Assembly (NCBI RefSeq): GCF_003751605.1
Contig: NZ_RJVJ01000002.1
Coordinates: forward strand, 248,001-312,000
Origin: Kitasatospora cineracea
GTDB taxonomy: Bacteria > Actinomycetota > Actinomycetes > Streptomycetales > Streptomycetaceae
Direction: 5' to 3'
Length of the DNA: 64,000 nt
In this document: positions 1 through 8,748 of the stretch, piece after piece
Layout of the letters: the number at the start of each line of letters is the position of its first letter
Numbering within the stretch: the first letter of the stretch is position 1
The notes under the pieces: model-generated
Database searches by the model: none
Told to the model about the DNA's origin: nothing
Seen by the model: the letters and a program-made list of their open reading frames with translations, nothing else
Program-made: the position numbers and the translations under genes

Positions 1-84
1 GGAGAGTTCGGTCATGGGTGCGCGGTCCTCCGAGGCGTGGCGAGTCCTGAACGGTCGGTCGGGTGGACGAGCAGACAGGCAGGC

Positions 85-116
85 GGGCAGACGGGCAGAC
101 GGGCAGACGGGCAGTC
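85..116. repeat. 8-bp tandem repeat, four units
   Basis: Four consecutive copies of GGGCAGAC (the last reads GGGCAGTC). No coding function is visible. It looks like a small GC-rich minisatellite in the spacer upstream of the MarR gene. Confidence 0.8.
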
Positions 117-252
117 AGGCTGATAGATCGACAAATCGATGGCCTGGAAGGTGCGTAGGCGGGCGGTGCACCCTCCGTGGCGCGGCGCGCGCAGCGGGTC
201 GCGGCAGCCCGGCCGCCCCCGGCGTCAACAGCAACATCAACACCAGCCATAA

Positions 253-270
253 TCATCAATGCATTGATGA
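253..270. promoter_or_regulatory. 18-bp perfect palindrome, probable MarR operator
   Basis: TCATCAATGCATTGATGA is a perfect palindrome. A partial copy of the half-site (ATTGATG) recurs at 286-292. It sits about 47 bp upstream of the MarR-family gene, where an autoregulatory operator is expected. A possible -10 element TAACAT at 305-310 would place transcription start close to the ATG at 317, so the mRNA may be nearly leaderless. The palindrome is seen directly; the assignment to this regulator is inferred. Confidence 0.7.
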
Positions 271-316
271 CTGTCAACGACAATGATTGATGCGGGCCGC
301 CCTGTAACATCGCCGC

Positions 317-763
317 ATGGGAATGCCCGTCAGTGACCGCCTCGGCATCGATCTGCACCGCGCCGGCCAGGAGTTGCTGGCCTCGAAACGCCTCGCGGTC
401 GAACCGGCGGGGCTGACCGTGCCTCAGTACGCGGCGCTGTTCGTGCTCGCCGACAGCCCGGGCATCAGCGGGGCCGCACTCGCCCGGGCCTGCCAGGTCA
501 CCCCGCAGGCGATGGCCATCCTGCTCAAGCACCTGACCCAGCGCGGGCTGGTGGAACGGGCACCGCACCGCTGGCACCGCAACGTGCTGGAGACCCGGCT
601 GACCGATCGCGGCCGGGCCGCCCTGGAGTTGGCCGACGACCGGGCGACCGAGGTCGAGCAGTGCCTGGCCGACGAGTTCACCGAGGCCGAGCAGGAGCAG
701 TTCCGCACCTTCCTGTCCCGCGCCACCCGCGCGCTGCGCCGCGCCGCCGACGACCTCGGCTGA
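317..763 (+). CDS. MarR-family transcriptional regulator
   Basis: 148 aa, the usual MarR length. The winged-helix core is visible at about residues 30-100: an LTVPQYAALFVLADSPG helix region, the recognition segment ALARACQVTPQAMAILLKHL, then a basic wing near HRNVLETRLTDRGRAAL. The C-terminal helix contributes to dimerisation in this family. It probably binds the perfect palindrome about 50 bp upstream and represses itself; ligand and other targets are unknown. There is no clear Shine-Dalgarno before ATG 317; ATG 323 is an alternative start. Confidence 0.9.
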   Translation: MGMPVSDRLGIDLHRAGQELLASKRLAVEPAGLTVPQYAALFVLADSPGISGAALARACQVTPQAMAILLKHLTQRGLVERAPHRWHRNVLETRLTDRGRAALELADDRATEVEQCLADEFTEAEQEQFRTFLSRATRALRRAADDLG

Positions 764-950
764 CCCACCACCCGCACCCGCACCCGCCCCGCGCCCTTCC
801 CCTTCGGTGTCGACCACGGGCAACCCCCGGGATGGCGCTGTTGGCGGATCCACCGGCGGGTTCCGGTTCTCGGCCGGCAACAAAAGGTCTGCGGGCCACC
901 AGATGTGCGTTCTATGCTGACCGCCTGCGCACACCTCGAAGGAGTTCAGG

Positions 951-1199
951 ATGGCAGTCGAGTACGCCTTACTGATCTGCGACCAGGGGCCCATTTCGGT
1001 GGTTCTGACCGACCCCGGGCCGCGCCCCTTCGAGGTCGTGAAGGTGGTCCGTCGGAGGACCGGGTTGAGCCTGTGGCACAGCAAGTCCCTCATCAGCGAC
1101 CTGCCGGCCACCATCCTCGAGGATGCAGCACAAGAGGTGGCTGAGGCCACGGTGCGCGAACTCCTCGAAGCGGGAGCCCACGCCGAGGTGCGGGAGTAG
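951..1199 (+). CDS. Stand-alone ribosomal protein L7/L12 C-terminal-domain protein
   Basis: 82 aa with GGAG 6 bp upstream of the ATG. Residues about 14-80 align by eye with the L7/L12 C-terminal domain: a VVLTDPG strand, an EVVKVVRRRTGLSLWHSKSL segment matching the conserved KAVRxxTGLGLKEAKxLV element, then LPATILEDAAQEVAE and a terminal LLEAGAHAEVR strand. The N-terminal dimerisation domain and hinge of true L7/L12 are absent, so it is not the ribosomal stalk protein. Single-domain relatives occur in actinomycetes without a settled function. It could contact translation factors or ClpS-like partners, but this is speculation. Confidence 0.75.
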   Translation: MAVEYALLICDQGPISVVLTDPGPRPFEVVKVVRRRTGLSLWHSKSLISDLPATILEDAAQEVAEATVRELLEAGAHAEVRE

Positions 1200-1584
1200 A
1201 AGCACCCACGGGGCGCCTTCCACGGAATCACGGCCAGAACCGTTTTCAGGGTTCGCCATTACGTCATTACGTCACCAGGGCAGGTTCCACGGAGAAATGG
1301 ACAGTGCCCGCGCAGCATGGACAACAAGCGGGCAATTCCAGGGTTCTGCGGACAATGAGCCTTTTCGAAGTGGCCACCGACCGGGCGCCGGTCGGCCTGA
1401 TGCCATCTGTGGGGTTTTTGGAGCTGCGGCCCGGGTTGATGGAGTAGGAGCTGTAGAGCCGATGGGCGAGGGCGTGGTGGTGACCCTGCGCTCTGTGGTG
1501 CTGTCGGGGGCCGCCTCCAGGGTGACCAGCAAGATCGTCATCGGGTCACCCCGGCGTGGCTGGAACCGGTCGGAAGAGGTTGGT
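1200..1584. other. Intergenic region without recognised gene
   Basis: About 385 bp between two same-strand genes. An in-frame open stretch runs through it into the next gene, but no domain similarity is seen before about position 1630. A short direct repeat (ATTACGTCATTACGTCA) lies near 1258-1274. It probably carries the promoter of the downstream gene. Confidence 0.5.
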
Positions 1585-2670
1585 GTGGGTTGGTGGCACA
1601 GGGGGCCGGGAGAACGGGAGCACTGGGTGCTCGATCCGCTGGCGGGGGTGGGGCCGCTGCGCTTCGGGATGGACCCGGCGCAGGTCCGGGAGGCGCTGGA
1701 GGGAGCGGGCGTCCGGCCCGAGATGACGTGGCAGACGGGAGACTCCCGGGAGTACTACGACGAGCCGGGGCTGACCGCGTTCTACGCGCCGGGGCCGCGG
1801 TTGGTCGCGGTGCTGATCGACGCCACGGGCGGGCCGCTGGTGCGACTGGGGGACGTCGAACTGGTCGCCCGGGTGCCCTCCGAGGCCCGCGCCGACATTC
1901 ACCGCCTCGCCCTCCTCGACGGGGCCGAGGTGCGGGTGAACCACCACGGGGAGCCGGAGGTTCTGGCCTGGGGGCTGTCCCTGTGCGCGGCGCAGGAGTG
2001 GGGGCGTTCGTCCGCGGGCCACCGGGAGCGTCGCGACAGGATGATCACCGGCCTCCTGGTCACCGGCTCCGAACTGGCCGAGGATCCCTGGAACACGGAG
2101 CCGGTCACCGGCTTGACCCGCAATTCGTACGCCCGGCGGACGCCCCCGGGCCCGCCGCCCGTGATGGCCGATCAGGACCGGCTGCGTTGGGAGTGCGCGC
2201 CGCTGCGGGGGGTCGGGCCGCTGCGGTTCGGGATGAAGCCGCGGCAGGTGGCTGCCGCGCTGGGCGGCCGGGAGCCTGTCGACCGCGAGGGCCACCACCC
2301 GTTCCGGCCGGGCGGGGGCCGCGACCTGGACAGGTGGGAGCTGGACCGCGAGCACTACGACCACGCCGGGGTGAGCGCGCACTACTGGGAGGGTGCGGAC
2401 GGCCCCGAACTGAGCGCGGTGAGCGTCCACGGCCGCACCGGCCCGCAGGTCTCCCTCCACGGCGTCGAACTGGTCGGCCGCCGGCCCTCCGTCGTCGAGG
2501 CGGAGCTCTTTCGGCATGCCGAGGACCATCCGTTGAAGCTTTACTACAGCCCGTACGGGAACGTGGGCTCGGTCGAGCTCAACGTGTGGGTGCGGGCCGA
2601 ACGGGTCGGGGACGGCACGATCACCGGGGCCCTGTTCTGCGTCGAGCAGTGGGAGTACAGCGACGACTGA
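1585..2670 (+). CDS. Hypothetical protein with an internal two-fold repeat
   Basis: About 361 aa from GTG 1585, chosen because GGAAGAGG lies just upstream. The open frame extends further 5' without homology, so the start is uncertain (ATG 1462 is the alternative). Two similar halves are visible. Each opens with a GVGPLRFGM motif followed by a helix (DPAQVREALEGAG, KPRQVAAALGG), then a (S/D)REYYDEPG or DREHYDHAG motif, an aromatic strand, and a VELVxRxPS element. The domain looks soluble and duplicated, similar in style to small immunity or SMI1-like proteins, but I do not recognise the family. No signal peptide or membrane segment is seen. Confidence 0.7.
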   Translation: MGWWHRGPGEREHWVLDPLAGVGPLRFGMDPAQVREALEGAGVRPEMTWQTGDSREYYDEPGLTAFYAPGPRLVAVLIDATGGPLVRLGDVELVARVPSEARADIHRLALLDGAEVRVNHHGEPEVLAWGLSLCAAQEWGRSSAGHRERRDRMITGLLVTGSELAEDPWNTEPVTGLTRNSYARRTPPGPPPVMADQDRLRWECAPLRGVGPLRFGMKPRQVAAALGGREPVDREGHHPFRPGGGRDLDRWELDREHYDHAGVSAHYWEGADGPELSAVSVHGRTGPQVSLHGVELVGRRPSVVEAELFRHAEDHPLKLYYSPYGNVGSVELNVWVRAERVGDGTITGALFCVEQWEYSDD

Positions 2671-2789
2671 TGCCGAGCCCATCAAGGCAACCGCCGATCG
2701 GATGGTTGCGGAGGTGGAAGAACCGGCAGGGCTCTTGGGCGGTTGAGTGAGGTATCCGACATCTCAACTCTGCTGCCCGGGAGTCCCGC

Positions 2790-3290
2790 TGGTCACCCAT
2801 CCAAGTGCACTGGACCTGCCGCACGCGCTCGTCGAGTGGGTCACCATGCTCATCGTCACCCGCGAAGGCGACCGCCGCTGCAAACTCCGGCCCTCCCAAC
2901 GCGCGCTGGTCGCGCTGGTGTACCTGCGCAAGCACGACACCCTCGCCCGGATCGCCGCCGGCCCCGAGTACGTCCTGGTCGACGGCACCCTCGCGGAATG
3001 CGACCGCGTCGGTGATGGCCGGGCCGACTACTCGGGCAAGCACCGCCGCCACGGTGTGAACCACCGGGTCATCACCAGCCCGACTGGTCGGCTCTTGTGG
3101 ATTTCCCGCGCTCCGCCCGGCCGCACCCACGACCTGACCGCAGCCCGCACCCACCGCATCGTCAAAACCTGCGCCAGGCTGCACATCCCGGCCCCGGCCG
3201 ACATGGCCTGCACCGGTGCTGGCGGAACGTTCGCCGTGCCGACCAGACGCCTGCCCCGCAAGGAGCCCAGCGTCAGGCAGCGATCGGTGA
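2790..3290 (+). pseudogene. IS5-type (DDE_4/HARBI1-like) transposase remnant
   Basis: The frame reads like a common actinomycete IS transposase: HALVEWVTMLIVTREGDRR, RPSQRALVALVYLRKHDTL, then VLVDGTLAECDRV and DYSGKHRRHGVN, the DDE-domain core. Between DTLARIAAG and PEYVLVDG the helix-turn-helix stretch normally present (roughly 40-50 residues) is missing, and the C-terminal catalytic part is lost after about 3260. It is therefore deleted internally and truncated, and should be inactive. It abuts a second transposon-derived remnant. Confidence 0.8.
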
Positions 3291-3299
3291 ACCGGGCCC

Positions 3300-3820
3300 A
3301 CGGTACGGATCAGGTACGACGAGTCGTCCGTGCGGGAGATTCCCTTCAGGCAGCTGCAGTCGACGGATTTCACCTGGTCGATGCCGTGTTGACTGGAGCC
3401 GGCCCGGCTGCTCCTGGCCGACATGGTTCCGGCCACGAGCGCGATCCACGGCCAGCCGTGCCTCGTGACGGCCCGGGTCGGCGACCGGGCACGACGTCAT
3501 GTCCCGGACTTTCTCCTGGTCATGAGATCCGGAGTGGTGCGGGTGGTGAACGTCAAGCCGGCCGACCGGCTCGCGGATCCCGTGATCGCCGATGCGCCGG
3601 CATGGCCCGGCGACTTGGTCCGGCAACACGGTTGGGAGTACGAGATCTGGTCAGGAGCGGATCGTGTGGTGCTGGAGAACGTACGGTTCCTGGCGGCCTA
3701 CCCTCGCCCAGAAGTGGTTCCCGAGGCTACTGAAGTTGAACTCGTGATGTCGGCCCAGGATCTCACCGTGCTGCCAGGACGGCCGCTCTACGATCCTGTG
3801 CTGTCCAAGCGTGAGGCAAC
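3300..3820 (+). pseudogene. TnsA-like heteromeric transposase endonuclease remnant
   Basis: One frame carries a VRIRYDESSV start, a stop codon (TGA) near 3385, then LEPARLLLADMV, QPCLVTARVGDRARRHVPDF and VRVVNVKPADRL, followed by HGWEYEIWSGADRVVLENVR. This matches the TnsA-like nuclease subunit of Streptomyces Tn7-related elements. Such nucleases use an acidic residue and the V(N)VK lysine in the core, both visible here. The N-terminal part is shortened and interrupted by the stop, and similarity fades after about 3810. ATG 3423 could still give a 151-aa fragment. No TnsB or TnsC gene is nearby. Confidence 0.7.
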
Positions 3821-4090
3821 AAGCGCCACGAAGTGCTGGAGGGCGGCGAACGGCAGCGTTTGCGTCGCGTCGAAGTAGACCTCCGGCGGCTTCTCCTCCT
3901 CGGCTGCGTAGACAACCACCGTCACAGCCGTCGGCCCTGGAGCCGGGGAGGCAGGCATCGAGGGGCCTCCGCCTGGAACCATGCGGGCCTCGCTGAGCTC
4001 GAAGTGTGTCATCAGGTCTTCCGCTGAGCCCGTCACGGTAGTGAGGGCACAGAACAGATCACCTTCGCAGTCCCAAGTCAGGAATGACAT
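3788..4090 (-). CDS. Small hypothetical protein
   Basis: 100 aa. Codon use is less GC-biased at third positions than the neighbours, and the composition looks like a real soluble protein (FLTWDCEGDLFCALTTVTGS at the N-terminus, EVYFDATQTLPFAALQHFV near the C-terminus). The family is not recognised; the size and location beside broken mobile DNA suggest a transferred accessory gene. Its 3' end overlaps the tail of the TnsA-like remnant, so the C-terminus may be fused or truncated. Confidence 0.45.
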   Translation of the reverse strand: MSFLTWDCEGDLFCALTTVTGSAEDLMTHFELSEARMVPGGGPSMPASPAPGPTAVTVVVYAAEEEKPPEVYFDATQTLPFAALQHFVALVASRLDSTGS

Positions 4091-4442
4091 GGCGATGATG
4101 TTGCCATACCAGGTGCCGTAGGCGATCGTGCACGTTCATCGCTCGGAGCGCGACGATTGCCCACACGACACCCACAGAATCAGTGACCGTCGGACGTAGA
4201 ATCTGACGTTTCCACAGGGCCCAGTGCTCATCGCAACGCAGGCCCTGCAACCAGCGTGGCCGGAGATGTTGTCCACTGCCCGTGTCGGGCGGTCGTGCGG
4301 CGCATGTCGCGTCCGTGGACGGCTCGGGTGATGGTCCTTCGACCCCGGCGCGGGTGTGGTGGCGCTGGCGCCGTTCGTCGGCCTGCTGGTCGGTTCGGGC
4401 TTTGCGCAGGGCCTCGAGTTCGCCGTGGTGGTGGAAGGTCAT
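4059..4442 (-). CDS. Hypothetical protein, possibly truncated
   Basis: 127 aa from ATG 4442. The first two thirds look protein-like: a charged helix (LEALRKARTDQQADERRQRH), then a Cys-containing stretch with CAARPPDTG and LRCDEHWALWK. The remaining third is low-quality sequence and overlaps the next leftward ORF. No strong Shine-Dalgarno is seen. This may be the decayed N-terminal part of an accessory gene. Function unknown. Confidence 0.35.
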   Translation of the reverse strand: MTFHHHGELEALRKARTDQQADERRQRHHTRAGVEGPSPEPSTDATCAARPPDTGSGQHLRPRWLQGLRCDEHWALWKRQILRPTVTDSVGVVWAIVALRAMNVHDRLRHLVWQHHRHVIPDLGLRR

Positions 4443-4554
4443 GGAACAGGGAACATGACGGATAGTCAGTGGTGGCACGGTTCCCGTCGGGTGCGCCCGG
4501 GTCGGGTGGGCGTGCCGCGTACAGGCGTTACCGACCGAGGGAAGGTGTCCGTCC

Positions 4555-5088
4555 GTGATCGGCAGTTCTTCGACCCGTCGCCGTTCGAACGTCCTGAGGG
4601 GTGCTGCCGCGGCCGTCGCCGCCGTGGGCCTCCTGTCCGCCGCGGGGTGCGGGAGCGGGGGCGGCCCGGCGGCGGATGCGGCCCGACCGTCCGCCTCCGT
4701 GCCCCCGGCGTCCACGTCCACGTCCACGTCCTCCACCGCCCCCTCCGCGTCCCGCAGTGGCGGTCTGACGATCCAGGCCGGTTGCGAGGACCACGCCGAG
4801 ATCATGAAGGAGCTGGACCAGGTCACCATCGCCGGGCGGTACGGGAACAAGCCCGCGCAGATCGGGGACCTGCTCCGGGAGGCGCAGGGCCGGTTGTCGG
4901 CCGATGTCGCCCGGGCGAAGGTCCCGGCGGTCAAGGAGGGCCTCCAGAAGGAGTTGGCGGGCGTCACGGCCGCGCTCGACGCCTACACGGCCGGGGACAG
5001 CAGCGGGGTCGACAAGGGGCTGCTGGCGGCCACCCTCGACGGTGCGAGCTTCGCGTGCATCGAGGCCGCGGCCGCGCCTCCGGCCTGA
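4555..5088 (+). CDS. Secreted lipoprotein of unknown function
   Basis: 177 aa from GTG 4555, with GAGGGAAGG about 9 bp upstream. A twin-Arg/Ser N-region and hydrophobic segment lead to a lipobox-like LSAAGC with Cys32 as the probable lipidation site. A low-complexity Ser/Thr/Pro linker follows (about residues 36-65), then a mainly helical domain with conserved-looking Cys near CEDHAE and SFACIEA. It is expected to be anchored to the outer face of the membrane. No enzyme motif is seen. Confidence 0.75.
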   Translation: MIGSSSTRRRSNVLRGAAAAVAAVGLLSAAGCGSGGGPAADAARPSASVPPASTSTSTSSTAPSASRSGGLTIQAGCEDHAEIMKELDQVTIAGRYGNKPAQIGDLLREAQGRLSADVARAKVPAVKEGLQKELAGVTAALDAYTAGDSSGVDKGLLAATLDGASFACIEAAAAPPA

Positions 5089-5277
5089 CCCGCAGCCGGT
5101 CCCCGTCCCCGTCCCCGCTCCGTTCCACCCCCGCCGGGTACCGCCGGGTGCCGCCGTCGAGGGCTACCGCCGGTGTGGCCAATGTCGCACGGCGGATCTC
5201 CGCAGCTCGTGGGGGGTACGACGGGCGGCTGCGGGTAGGCTGCGGCTGCCCTGTCCCGGAGTCGTGAGGAGTTGTGC

Positions 5278-6630
5278 GTGTCTGCGATCACCGTTGTCGG
5301 GGTGGGGGCGGACGGCTGGCCGGGGCTCTCGGCGGTGGCGCGGGAGGCGTTGGCCGCGGCGGAGGTGGTGCTCGGCGGGGCGCGTCAGTTGGCGCTGCTG
5401 CCGGAGCAGCCGGCGGGGTCTGCGGGAACGACTGGAACGACGGACGCGGCGGGAACGGCGGGGGCAGTGGGGGTGACGGCGGAGCGGGTGCCGTGGCCGT
5501 CGCCGTTGCGGCCGTCGGTGCCGGGGTTGCTGGAGCGGTTCGCGGGGCGGCGGCTGGTGGTGCTGGCCAGTGGTGATCCGATGTTCCACGGGATCGGGCG
5601 GACGCTGCTGGAGTGCGGTGTCCCGGCGGAGTCGTTGCGGGTGCTGCCGCATCCGTCGTCGGTGTCGCTGGCGTGTGCCCGGCTGGGCTGGCCGGTGGAG
5701 GAGACCGAGGTGGTGACGCTGGTCGGCCGACCGGTGGAGTCGTTGCACGCGGCGCTGTACCCGGGGCGCCGGCTGCTGGTGCTGAGCGCGGACGCGTCGA
5801 CGCCCGCGCGGGTGGCGCGGGTGCTGGTGGAGCGCGGGTTCGGGCCGAGCCGGGTGCGGGTGCTGGAGCAGTTGGGCGGTGCGGCGGAGGCGGTGCGCGA
5901 GGGGGTGGCGGCGGGTTGGTCGCTGCCGCCGGGCGATCCGCTGAACGTGCTGGCGGTGGACTGCGTCCGCGATCCGGCCGTCGCGGCGGAGGCTCCCCGG
6001 CAGCAGCTGGTTCCCGGCCTGCGGGACGAACTCTTCGAGTCGGACGGGCAGTTGACGAAGCGTCATGTCCGGGCGGCGACGTTGGCGGCGCTCGCGCCGG
6101 CGCCGGGCGAGCTGCTGTGGGACGTCGGCGGCGGTTCGGGGTCGATCGGCATCGAGTGGCTGCGGGCGCACCGCAGTTGCCGGGCGGCGAGCGTGGAGCG
6201 GGATCCGGTGCGGGCGGAGCGGATCGTCCGCAACGCGGCCGCGCTGGGCGTGCCCCGGCTGCGGGTGGTGACGGGGGCGGCGCCGGGGGCGCTGGCCGGG
6301 CTGGCGGCCGAACTCGGCCGTCCGGACGCGGTGTTCGTCGGCGGCGGGCTGACCGTGCCGGGGGTGCTGGAGGCGTGCTGGTCGGCGCTCGGTCCGGGCG
6401 GGCGGCTGGTGGCGAACACGGTGACGCTGGAGTCGGAGGCGCTGCTGACGCAGTGGTACCGGCGCCACGGCGGCGAGTTGGTGAAGCTGGCGGTGGCGCA
6501 CGCGGTGCCGGTGGGCGGGTTCACCGGGTGGCGGCAGGCGATGCCGGTGACTCAGTGGAGCGTCGTCAAGGGCGAGGTTTCCGGTGCCGGGGCTTCCGGT
6601 GCGGACGAGGTTGTCGGAGGAGCGAAGTGA
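5278..6630 (+). CDS. cobL: Precorrin-6Y C5,15-methyltransferase (decarboxylating), CobL (CbiE-CbiT fusion)
   Basis: 450 aa from GTG 5278, with GAGGAG 6 bp upstream. The N-terminal half is a CbiE-type tetrapyrrole methylase (ITVVGVGADGWPGLS, LASGDPMFHGIG). The C-terminal half is a CbiT-type Rossmann methyltransferase (TKRHVRAATLAAL, LLWDVGGGSGSIGIEWL). The enzyme methylates C5 and C15 of precorrin-6B and decarboxylates the C12 acetate side chain in the aerobic cobalamin route. Its TGA overlaps the GTG of cobM, so the two are translationally coupled. The other cob genes lie about 13 kb to the right. Confidence 0.95.
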   Translation: MSAITVVGVGADGWPGLSAVAREALAAAEVVLGGARQLALLPEQPAGSAGTTGTTDAAGTAGAVGVTAERVPWPSPLRPSVPGLLERFAGRRLVVLASGDPMFHGIGRTLLECGVPAESLRVLPHPSSVSLACARLGWPVEETEVVTLVGRPVESLHAALYPGRRLLVLSADASTPARVARVLVERGFGPSRVRVLEQLGGAAEAVREGVAAGWSLPPGDPLNVLAVDCVRDPAVAAEAPRQQLVPGLRDELFESDGQLTKRHVRAATLAALAPAPGELLWDVGGGSGSIGIEWLRAHRSCRAASVERDPVRAERIVRNAAALGVPRLRVVTGAAPGALAGLAAELGRPDAVFVGGGLTVPGVLEACWSALGPGGRLVANTVTLESEALLTQWYRRHGGELVKLAVAHAVPVGGFTGWRQAMPVTQWSVVKGEVSGAGASGADEVVGGAK

Positions 6631-7367
6631 CGGTCTATTTCATCGGTGCCGGTCCGGGTGCCGCGGATCTGATCACGGTGCGCGGCCAGCGCACCCTGGC
6701 CCGCTGCGGGGTGTGCCTGTACGCGGGCAGCCTGGTGCCGCCGGAGCTGCTGGCGGACTGCCCGCCGGACGCCCGGCTGGTCGACACCGCGAACCTGGAC
6801 CTGGACCGGATCCTGGCCGAGATCGTCCGCGCGCACGGCGAGGGCCTGGACGTGGCCCGGCTGCACTCCGGCGACCCGTCGGTGTTCTCGGCGATGGCCG
6901 AGCAGATGCGCCGGCTGGACGCGGCGGGCATCCCGTACGAGGTGGTGCCGGGGGTGCCCGCGTTCGCCGCGGCGGCGGCGGCGCTGAAGCGGGAGCTGAC
7001 GGTGCCGACGGTCGGCCAGACGGTGATCCTGACCCGGGTGGCCCGGCAGGCCACGCCGATGCCGCCCGGCGAGGAGCTGTCCGTCCTCGGGAAGAGCGGC
7101 GCGCTGCTGGTGCTGCACCTGGCGGCCCGTTACGTCGACAGCGTGGTCGAGGAGCTGCTGCCGCACTACGGGCCGGACTGCCCGGCCGCGGTGGTCGCCA
7201 TGGCCAGCCGCCCGGACGAGCTGGTGCTGCGCGGCACGCTCGGCGACATCGCCGTGCAGGTGAAGGCCGCGGGCGTGCTGCGCACCGCCGTGATCATCGT
7301 CGGCCGGACGCTGGCCGCGACGGAGTTCCGCGACAGCCACCTGTACTCGACCACCCGGGCTCGCTGA
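6627..7367 (+). CDS. cobM: Precorrin-4 C11-methyltransferase CobM
   Basis: 246 aa from GTG 6627, which overlaps the cobL stop (GTGA) and follows GGAGGAG. This is a typical tetrapyrrole methylase: VYFIGAGPGAADLITVRG at the N-terminus (SAM-binding P-loop), YAGSLVPPELL, a LHSGDPSVFSAMAEQ motif, and VVPGVPAFAAAAAALKREL, which is characteristic of the CobM/CbiF family. It methylates C11 of precorrin-4. It forms an operon with cobL. Confidence 0.95.
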   Translation: MTVYFIGAGPGAADLITVRGQRTLARCGVCLYAGSLVPPELLADCPPDARLVDTANLDLDRILAEIVRAHGEGLDVARLHSGDPSVFSAMAEQMRRLDAAGIPYEVVPGVPAFAAAAAALKRELTVPTVGQTVILTRVARQATPMPPGEELSVLGKSGALLVLHLAARYVDSVVEELLPHYGPDCPAAVVAMASRPDELVLRGTLGDIAVQVKAAGVLRTAVIIVGRTLAATEFRDSHLYSTTRAR

Positions 7368-7437
7368 CCCGTCCCGGGCCCGGGCCGCCCCCGGCCCGCC
7401 CCGCCTCCGTTCAGCCCCGCCTCCGTTCAGCAGAGGC

Positions 7438-8630
7438 TCACCGGACGCCGGACGGCTCGGGTGCGCCCTCGCGCGGCTCGCCCTGGTGCGGTTCGTCGGA
7501 CAGCAGGCCGTCGACGGCGCCGTCCAGGAGGCGCTGCATGTCGGCGGACCGGGGCAGCATGGTCGCCTCGTAGGCGCGGACGGCCCCGGCGAGGGTGTCG
7601 TGTCCGGCGATCGCGAGGGCGAGTTCGCAGGCGTCGAGCATGGCGAGGTTGACGCCGACGCCGAGCGGAGGCATGAGGTGGGCGGCGTCGCCGAGCAGGG
7701 TGACGGCGGGGTCGTGCGTCCAGGCGTGCGGGACGGGCAGGGCGTGGATCGGGCGGTCGACGTAGGGGCCGTCGTTGTCGGTGAGGAGTCGGCGCAGGCT
7801 GGGCGCCCAGCGGCGGTAGCGGTCCAGCAGGAGGGCGCGCAGGGCGTCGGTGTCCTGGACGGTGTGGCCGGCCCGGGCGATCCAGTCGGCGGGGACGCGC
7901 TGGATGACGTAGACCCGGATGTGGTCGCCGCTGTTGCGCTGGGCGAACAGTCCGCGTGTGCCGTCGGCGGCGGAGGCGCTGCCGGGGCCGACGAGGGCTG
8001 CGAGCTCGGGGTGGCGGCGGTCGACGTCGTGGAACCAGGCTTCGAGGAAGCCGGCACCGGTGTAGTGGGGGTGGCCGGGGAGAGCGCGCGGCGGACCTTG
8101 GACCAGGCGCCGTCGGCCCCGATGACCAGGTCGGCCTCGGCGGCGGTGCCGTCGGCGAAGTGCAGGCGGCGGGGGCCGCCGGCGGGGCCTTCCACGGAGC
8201 GCAGGGCGCGGCCCCAGCGGACGGTGTCCGGTGCGAGCGAGCGCAGCAGGAGGTCGCGCAGCTGGCCCCGGTCGATCTCGGGCTTGAACCGTTCGCCGTC
8301 CTCGGGGACGTGGTGGAAGCCGATCTCCCCGGTCAGGGCGTCGAGTTGGCGCATCTCCTGCCCTTCGGCGCGGGCGAGGCGGAAGAAGTCGTCGAGCAGT
8401 CCGGCTTCGCGCAGGGCGAGTTGGCCGTTGTCCTCGTGCAGGTCGAGCGTGCCGCCCTGGTCGCGGGCGTCGGGGCCGAGGTCGTGGTCGTACACGGTGA
8501 CGGCGATGCCGTGGCGTTGCAGGATGCGGGCGCAGGTCAGGCCGCCGGGCCCGGCGCCGACCACGGCGATGCGGGGGGCGGAGGGGCCGGAGCGGGTGGA
8601 GGGGGCGGAGGGGGTGGAGGGGGTGGTCAT
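7438..8630 (-). pseudogene. TetX-like FAD-dependent monooxygenase, broken by a frameshift
   Basis: The start is ATG 8630 with GGAAGGAG upstream. The N-terminal part has the Rossmann motif RIAVVGAGPGGLTCARIL and DQGGTLDLHEDNGQLALREA, typical of TetX-type flavin monooxygenases. The C-terminal part has LLGDAAHLMPPLGVGVNLAM, the second FAD motif, but in another frame. The frame changes at a run of five G at 8067-8071; one extra base there would restore a continuous ATPHYTGAGF reading. It is either a genuine recent frameshift or a homopolymer sequencing error. It is divergent from a TetR gene across a palindromic operator, so it is probably the controlled target. Confidence 0.85.
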
Positions 8631-8691
8631 GGTGGGGCTCCTTCCGGACGGGGCGCGGCGGTGCCGCGCTCCCAGAGGACCACAACGAGTA

Positions 8692-8716
8692 CAAAAGTGC
8701 AACGACTCAACTTTTG
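8692..8716. promoter_or_regulatory. Inverted repeat, probable TetR operator
   Basis: Perfect 7-bp arms CAAAAGT (8692-8698) and ACTTTTG (8710-8716), with an 11-bp spacer. They lie in the 118-bp gap between the flavin monooxygenase and the divergent TetR gene. The A/T-rich arms stand out from the GC-rich surroundings. Control of both genes by the adjacent TetR protein is inferred. Confidence 0.65.
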
Positions 8717-8748
8717 AACCGAGTGAACCCGACAGGTAGGATGCCCCC

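Noticed and set aside
1546..2685. 379-aa leftward frame opposite the duplicated-domain protein
   Set aside because: Composition is typical antisense shadow (His/Arg/Pro-rich, no domains).
5100..5277. Second cobalamin riboswitch upstream of cobL
   Set aside because: The conserved core segments (GGTGCGAATCC-like and GCCACTG-like) are absent.
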